A stretch of 64,000 nucleotides of DNA, taken from assembly GCF_004339745.1 (NCBI RefSeq), contig NZ_SMGP01000006.1, forward strand, positions 124,001 to 188,000. The letters run 5' to 3'. The notes beneath the pieces were generated by a model. It saw only the letters and a list, made by a program, of their open reading frames with translations. It did not search any database and was not told where the DNA came from. This stretch comes from Paraburkholderia sp. BL9I2N2. Lineage in GTDB: Bacteria > Pseudomonadota > Gammaproteobacteria > Burkholderiales > Burkholderiaceae. Both the position numbers and the translations under genes were made by a program. The stretch's first letter is position 1. Every line of letters starts with the position of its first letter. Positions 59,525-64,000 of the stretch are shown in pieces.

Positions 59525-60742
59525 TCATGTGACCCAATGATGCGTCAGCACCGTAGCGACAACCGAATGCCCTGGCCTGGCCGCGAACTGATTGCGCAAC
59601 TGCCGGTTAAGCTCGTCGCGCGTCATGCCACTCGCGAGCGCCGCCTGTGAGAGCGAGGAATAGGCATCGAGGACATCGCCACTGGTGATTTCATAGCCAA
59701 AACCTGCGTCTATCCACTGCAGCGCCGCCGTACCACAGGTCATCGCGAACGCTGGTGCCTGTCCGGCGAAATCGCGTGCGGCCCGCGCCAGGGTTCGCGG
59801 ATCGGCGGGGCCGCGCATCGCGAGCGACGCCGCCAGATCGAGCAGGCCGGCGTCCTTCGCGGCGGCGAACCACTTCCCCTCGGCGCCGGGACTGCTCGCG
59901 ACCAGATCGTGGAGAATGCTGTCGGAGCTTCTCGCCGGATATTTTTTCGCGATGGCACGGAACGTCGCGAGATGCGTGGTGGCCTGATTGGCCTCGATCG
60001 CATAGCGTCGATAGGCCTCGTCCGTCATGCCCGACGACAGAAGGATCGCTTCGCATTTGCGGGCGATGGCCGCAGCCGGCGCGTTCAGCCCCCTCGACGC
60101 TTCCGCATAACGCAGTGCTTCAGCCGGACGGTTTAATGCAATCAGTGCATCCACTCCGTACTGCCGATATCCCCACCAGTTCAGGCGCGCGCCATTCACA
60201 AGAGCGAGGAGTTCCTCATGGCGGCGGGCAGCATTCAGCGCGCTGAGGCAGGCGGTGGTACCCGCGAAATGCTCCCCCAGACCTGCAGCGCCCATGACAC
60301 GCGCAGTCACCGGCAACAGCCGGTCTGCCCATGAGGACGCGATGGCGGGTGAGACGCACAGGTCGCCCCAGCGATCGCCCAGCTGTTCGATATACGGCAT
60401 CCGGTCGTCCTGGAGCGCGTCAAACAGGCGGTCCAGCCAGCGCATGCGGACCGGAGCAGGCACATCCGCCCCGCCAATGACGGGCACCAGCGCATCGATG
60501 GCGCGATTCACGGCGGTACCGATCGCCCCGGAAGAACTGTCTACCTGCTCGAGCGCCGGCGAAAGCATTTCGAGCAGGGCGACCGCGCCGTCGGCCGCGA
60601 GAACAGGATCGGCACGGGCGATCTGCCGGATTTCGGTCAGGGCCTCCTTCAGACGCTGGATCGGCAACGCCGACTTCCAGCCGAAGGCGCCGCGCCGGAA
60701 CCGCGCGGCGAACACCCATTTGTGAGAAGCGGTTCGTGACAT
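59525..60742 (-). CDS. Hypothetical protein, helical-repeat type (405 aa)
   Basis: The protein is almost entirely helical and rich in Ala and Leu, with repeated two-helix units (LSALNAARRHEELLALVNGA, GVDALIALNRPAEALRYAEA) that resemble TPR or related solenoids. No catalytic motif, signal peptide or membrane segment is seen. AGAAGG lies 9 nt before ATG 60742. It begins 15 bp after the next upstream gene, so the two are probably one operon. I cannot assign a function. Confidence 0.75.
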   Translation of the reverse strand: MSRTASHKWVFAARFRRGAFGWKSALPIQRLKEALTEIRQIARADPVLAADGAVALLEMLSPALEQVDSSSGAIGTAVNRAIDALVPVIGGADVPAPVRMRWLDRLFDALQDDRMPYIEQLGDRWGDLCVSPAIASSWADRLLPVTARVMGAAGLGEHFAGTTACLSALNAARRHEELLALVNGARLNWWGYRQYGVDALIALNRPAEALRYAEASRGLNAPAAAIARKCEAILLSSGMTDEAYRRYAIEANQATTHLATFRAIAKKYPARSSDSILHDLVASSPGAEGKWFAAAKDAGLLDLAASLAMRGPADPRTLARAARDFAGQAPAFAMTCGTAALQWIDAGFGYEITSGDVLDAYSSLSQAALASGMTRDELNRQLRNQFAARPGHSVVATVLTHHWVT

Positions 60743-60757
60743 GCTCTGTGGACCTTC

Positions 60758-61630
60758 TCAGCGCGTCTTCATGTAGGCAGCGTACAGGGCCGCGTTGAGC
60801 GCCTGCAGTTCGCGCCGGGTTTCCAGCAGTTCGTGATGCCGGCCCTGACGCTCCAGGCTGAGTAACCCGAGCATCACCTTCGCCGCCCGCTCGGGCGCAT
60901 TCTGTCGCGAAGGCTCCGCCAGTCTGAACAGCGGCGCGAGGCCGGTCTTGTCCGTGAGTACCCACGCCGGAAACCATGCCAGATCGCCGATGTCGCCAGC
61001 GCCTTCAAACGACGTATCGAAGGCGCGCCGCAACCTGTTGACGCACGCGTCGTCAAGCCGCCTCAAAAGCTGGTCAAACCGGGATGGCGAAAGCCACGCC
61101 AGTTCCACCAGCAACGGCCAGGCGGCGTCCAGGCCATCGAGCCGGTAACGTGCCTCCGTCATCCAGCACAGCGGCGCTGGAATCCGTCGCCAGGACGCGA
61201 TGCGAGATATCGCATCAGAGGCCTCGGCCCACCTCGCAGCAAGCAGGAAGAGCGGCGCCGCGTGCGCATCTGCGTGCTCCGCACGGAAAGGCAGCGCAGC
61301 GGCGCGACCGGCCAGTTCTGCCCAGAGCGGTACGAGCCAGGTCGCCCCGCTCTGCCCCGGGAACACGCGCGCGACCGCGGGCTGGACTTCGCGAGATAGT
61401 GCCTGGCAAGCCCGCAATGCGGCCTCGTGACAGTCAAACGGGACCGTCGATCGACCCTCGAGGGCATTGACGACCGAACCGAAATACACCAGGACGTCGT
61501 CGTCCGGATACTCGTTCGCCAGGGCCTGAAGCGCGCGCCGCGCGCTCGCCGCATCATACTGCTGCAACGCGGACAGGACATCGTTGCGCAGCATCACGTC
61601 GCGGCTGTCGTTGAAAATGTCGAGCTGCAT
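60758..61630 (-). CDS. Hypothetical protein, helical-repeat type (290 aa)
   Basis: Begins MQLDIFNDSRDVMLRNDVLS, followed by paired helices (ASARRALQALANEYPDDDVLV and similar) that suggest a TPR-like fold. It has no signal peptide and no known active site. It lies in one transcription unit with the gene at 59525-60742. A short open frame ends 9 nt before its ATG, so an upstream partner gene may have been lost. Confidence 0.75.
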   Translation of the reverse strand: MQLDIFNDSRDVMLRNDVLSALQQYDAASARRALQALANEYPDDDVLVYFGSVVNALEGRSTVPFDCHEAALRACQALSREVQPAVARVFPGQSGATWLVPLWAELAGRAAALPFRAEHADAHAAPLFLLAARWAEASDAISRIASWRRIPAPLCWMTEARYRLDGLDAAWPLLVELAWLSPSRFDQLLRRLDDACVNRLRRAFDTSFEGAGDIGDLAWFPAWVLTDKTGLAPLFRLAEPSRQNAPERAAKVMLGLLSLERQGRHHELLETRRELQALNAALYAAYMKTR

Positions 61631-61639
61631 CCGTCGGGT

Positions 61640-61880
61640 TCAGAACAGTTTGCTGGTCAGGCTGACGAGATTAATCCATTTGACCGTGCTTCTCAATTTC
61701 CTGCGGTGCTCATCGACTGACCCGGCGATTGCGCGCCGAACGCCCGCGTCGGCGACTACACGCGCCGTGTCATGCTCTGGTTCCCATCCTGTGCGGCCCG
61801 CCGACCTGCTAAGAAGATGTATTTCCGCACACAGATTGCCATGGAAACAAGCAGTCCGTCTCTGAATGGTTGTTGATGAC
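61640..61880 (-). pseudogene. Possible 5'-truncated gene coupled to the hypothetical operon
   Basis: An open frame without an ATG ends VKWINLVSLTSKLF at TGA 61640-61642, 9 nt before the next start codon. Its composition (VVADAGVRRAIAGSVDEHRR) is protein-like. The 5' part is missing, and a stop lies near 61880. I read it as the tail of a gene cut by rearrangement; a spurious frame is possible. Confidence 0.35.
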
Positions 61881-61915
61881 TAACCGGGTGTGAGGCAATC
61901 GTGATGCTGCCTTTG

Positions 61916-63076
61916 TCACGACAGTTGGCCATCTGAACCGTCAGCGCCCTCTTCCGACCGATGTTGGGCCTCCCATGCACGTCGGGTTCTGGCCAGTTCT
62001 TCGGCAAGGAGTTTTTCATCCGGCAGGACCATATGGTATTCAGCCGCGAGCACCTTGTTTGGCAACCCTTCCAATGCATAACGCGCCACCGCGGCATTCG
62101 TTCGCGCACACAGGATCAGCCCGACGGGCGGGTTCTCGCCTGGCAGCGTCCAGTGCTCGCGCGCGTAATTACAGTACATGTGCATCTGACCCACGTCGGC
62201 GTGATTGAGCTCAGTGAGCTTGAGATCGACGATCACAAGGCATCGCAGGCGTCGGTGAAAGAACAGAAGATCTACCCGGAACCAGCTTTCACCAATCCGA
62301 AGGCGACGCTGGCGGCCCACGAACGTAAAATCGCCACCCAGCTCAAGAAGGAAGTCTTCGAGCCGATGGACCAGTGCCTCCTCCAGTTGACTTTCTGAAT
62401 ATTCGTCCTTGAGATCCAGGAACTCAAGGACATAAGGATCCTTGATTGCCTCCTCTGCGGTCACAAGATCGCCCGGTTGCGCCTTACCCGCCTTCTGCAG
62501 CATCGCCGGCCGGTTCTTCGACAGCATCGCACGGGTGTGAAACTGGCTGCTGATCTGCCGATCCAGTTGTCGCACGCTCCAGCCGCCGCGAAGCGCTTCA
62601 GCTTCGTAAAACGCTCTTTCTTCAATTGACCGGGTTCGCCGCATGAGGTGGATGTAATGCGTCCAGGACAGCTGGAATGTCGTCGCGAGTTGGGCGAGAT
62701 CGAAATTCCGAATCGGCGATTCGGAATTTCCTGGATCGCCTGTTGGCTTAGATTTCCGAATCGGCGATCCGGAAATCGCGGCTGGCGGGTAGGTCTGGTA
62801 GAACATCCTCATCAATTCCAGGTTGTCTACCCCAAACCCCCGCCCGAAGCGGGCCGTCAGGTCGGTCGACAACCGTTCTAAAAGGGCCCGACCGTAGGCA
62901 GCACGCCCCTCCCCGCCCTGACTGAATTCGACAATACGACGACCAATCTCCCAGTAGGTCGCCGTCATCAGTGCGTTGACGCTTCGGGCCGCAGCACGGC
63001 GACCGTGTTCCAGAAGCGCAACGATATCGCTGTGTATGCCACTGTAATCGGTGCCGCTTAACGCGATATCAGTCAT
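61916..63076 (-). CDS. YhcG/DUF1016 family PDDEXK nuclease-domain protein
   Basis: A 386-residue protein. The N-terminal DUF1016_N part (TYWEIGRRIVEFSQGGEGRA, RGFGVDNLELMRMFYQTYP) is followed by DUF1016 (FQLSWTHYIHLMRRTRSIEERAFYEAEA) and a C-terminal nuclease core in which VDLLFFHRRLRCLVIVDLKL supplies the D-x(n)-DxK residues. Relatives lie near restriction and defence genes and bind or cut DNA, but roles are little known. Residues about 100-128 are a variable insert encoded by two long palindromes (separate entries). No methylase or other partner is next to it. Confidence 0.9.
   Translation of the reverse strand: MTDIALSGTDYSGIHSDIVALLEHGRRAAARSVNALMTATYWEIGRRIVEFSQGGEGRAAYGRALLERLSTDLTARFGRGFGVDNLELMRMFYQTYPPAAISGSPIRKSKPTGDPGNSESPIRNFDLAQLATTFQLSWTHYIHLMRRTRSIEERAFYEAEALRGGWSVRQLDRQISSQFHTRAMLSKNRPAMLQKAGKAQPGDLVTAEEAIKDPYVLEFLDLKDEYSESQLEEALVHRLEDFLLELGGDFTFVGRQRRLRIGESWFRVDLLFFHRRLRCLVIVDLKLTELNHADVGQMHMYCNYAREHWTLPGENPPVGLILCARTNAAVARYALEGLPNKVLAAEYHMVLPDEKLLAEELARTRRAWEAQHRSEEGADGSDGQLS
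62702..62730. repeat. 29-bp perfect palindrome inside the YhcG-family gene
   Basis: Two 14-bp arms, GAAATTCCGAATCG and its complement, surround one central base. It encodes SESPIRNF-like residues in the variable insert of the protein. Confidence 0.85.
62751..62777. repeat. 27-bp near-palindrome inside the YhcG-family gene
   Basis: GATTTCCGAATCG faces its complement with one mismatched pair. It shares the core TTCCGAATCGGCGAT with the palindrome at 62702-62730 and encodes SGSPIRKS. Confidence 0.85.
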
Positions 63077-63306
63077 GGGTACTATCAGCAGGTAATTTCA
63101 GCGTTAATGTGTTCACGGTGGGCACCGGCGACCATGGTCTTGCACTGTCCGCACCCGGCCCACCGATGAAAATCCATGTCGGCAACCGGTCGGCTCGAAA
63201 TCGCCGACGCGAGCCCTTAGTGCCACGTTGCCAATCCTTCCGCCGCATATGTGGGAGGACCGGCATTGCGACCAGCGCCCGGCTGCGGTTGACGAGTCAA
63301 CGCATG

Positions 63307-63744
63307 TTAGCGGCTCGCCGAGGCCAGCATCGAACCCGTACACCGCTTTGTCCCGCAGTGGCAGGCATAGTCGGCGACCAGTTCGGGAGTCATCGCTTCA
63401 TCAATCGTGAGTCCGTAGGCGATAAACAGTTCGTCGCCCGGCATGACATCTCTGACCGTTTCGATAAAAACCCGCCCCCGCTCGTCCTCGATCGCCTCGC
63501 AGTTCGGGCGACAGGAGTGGTTCAGCCAGCGGGCGCTGTTGCCGTCAACGCTGCCGTCAATCACGCGTCCGTCAGCCAGGCCGAAGATAAACGTGTGACC
63601 GGGCGCTCCGGACCGCCTGTGTCGGGCAGCCGCCCGCCGCCAGTAGGTGACTTCACCGCGATATTCGAGGATCCGCTCGCCAGCAGCGATAGCCTGCAGC
63701 GCGAAAACGCCCCGCCCATGAATGGAAGATTTCCTGACTGTCAC
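63307..63744 (-). CDS. SET-domain protein (putative lysine methyltransferase)
   Basis: About 145 residues: VRKSSIHGRGVFALQAIAAG opens the SET domain, WLNHSCRPNCEA is the SAM-binding NHxCxPN motif, and YACHCGTKRCTG is a post-SET-like zinc-binding end. Bacterial SET proteins of this size transfer methyl groups to lysines, usually of unknown targets. The start is not certain: GTG 63744 has AGGAAG at a good distance, GTG 63753 is an alternative, and the longer frame from ATG 63906 overlaps the next gene. Confidence 0.85.
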   Translation of the reverse strand: MTVRKSSIHGRGVFALQAIAAGERILEYRGEVTYWRRAAARHRRSGAPGHTFIFGLADGRVIDGSVDGNSARWLNHSCRPNCEAIEDERGRVFIETVRDVMPGDELFIAYGLTIDEAMTPELVADYACHCGTKRCTGSMLASASR

Positions 63745-63826
63745 ACGCCGCACTTCCTGCCCCCTGATCCGTCGATGGCAGCGAGCATAGCGGGCGCTGC
63801 GAGGCACCGCAACAGCCCCGTCGCGT

Positions 63827-64000
63827 TCAGAACAGACTGGTCTGGCGGGGGTCCCGCGCCGGCGGCCGGGAAGCGCCAGTCCGCCCGGGCCGACGGTTGC
63901 GGCCACGACTATTCCGCACCCGCTGCAGGTGGGCCAGCATCAGGCAGCCCGCTGCCCCATCACTGAAACGCAGCTCAAACAGCCCGGTTTCGCCATGCGC
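63827..64000 (-). CDS. 3' end of an unidentified gene, running off the window
   Basis: The minus frame is open from the right edge to TGA 63827-63829. It reads HGETGLFELRFSDGAAGCLM and ends in a basic tail, RDPRQTSLF. The first half looks like folded protein and the rest like a disordered tail. No family is recognised; its stop lies 83 bp before the SET gene start. Confidence 0.45.
   Translation of the reverse strand, partial: AHGETGLFELRFSDGAAGCLMLAHLQRVRNSRGRNRRPGRTGASRPPARDPRQTSLF

Overview
This 64-kb GC-rich window looks like accessory or secondary-replicon DNA of a Burkholderiaceae bacterium (Paraburkholderia, Caballeronia or Cupriavidus type). The signs are OmpC-type porins ending in RHKF, a single-chain indolepyruvate oxidoreductase, a BoxR/BzdR-like regulator fused to a shikimate-kinase fold, MHS and aromatic-acid-type MFS carriers, and IS1111, IS3, IS6 and IS4-like elements. 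The genus is inferred from gene style only. I see no rRNA, tRNA or CRISPR array.

Region 1 (1-19.2 kb) is catabolic DNA in decay. A minus-strand operon read from 18.0 kb encoded a CoA ligase, two crotonase-fold proteins and a spermidine/putrescine-type ABC transporter, with a divergent IclR regulator. An IS3-family element (16245-17512, 3-bp target repeat) splits the ligase, and an IS1111-type element sits between the ATPase and the permease. A second ABC set (binding protein, ATPase) lies at 0-3.6 kb and carries an identical IS1111 copy at the same place relative to a start codon. A LacI-family repressor with two matching palindromic operators lies between them, beside a chimeric uronate dehydrogenase-thiolase ORF and a broken FMN-dependent hydroxy-acid dehydrogenase.

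Region 2 (19.2-38.2 kb) holds a porin remnant, a tannase/feruloyl-esterase-family lipoprotein that lacks the usual linking cysteine pair, a 1178-residue indolepyruvate oxidoreductase, two LysR regulators, and a plus-strand run of HMG-CoA lyase-type enzyme, class III CoA-transferase, gamma-carbonic-anhydrase-type protein, MFS carrier and porin. The run suggests uptake, CoA activation and retro-aldol cleavage of a branched dicarboxylate. After a dead IS4-like element come a second gamma-CA-type gene and an MHS carrier.

Region 3 (38.4-54.3 kb) is the most striking part. A tightly overlapping minus-strand operon encodes an Fe-alcohol dehydrogenase, a 4HBT thioesterase, a CoxG-crotonase fusion, the three subunits of a molybdenum hydroxylase interleaved with a lactonase-type MBL hydrolase, an SDR protein lacking its catalytic YxxxK motif, a CoA ligase, a GabD-type dehydrogenase and a UbiC-like protein. 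The order fits CoA-dependent oxidation of a heterocyclic or aromatic acid (a furoate-type route is one model) joined to a gamma-butyrolactone/4-hydroxybutyrate module. Candidate regulators lie upstream: a tandem-duplicated HxlR protein and a BoxR-like protein. A shared motif, ACTTGCRTWA, occurs upstream of the operon, upstream of the MHS carrier and at the boxR-like promoter, where a truncated xdhC is divergent.

Region 4 (54.3-64 kb) looks like replicon backbone: six CAACTAAAGTTG-type palindromes, small conserved hypotheticals, a diguanylate cyclase, an HU protein, two helical-repeat-like hypotheticals, a YhcG-family nuclease gene containing long palindromes, and a SET-domain protein.
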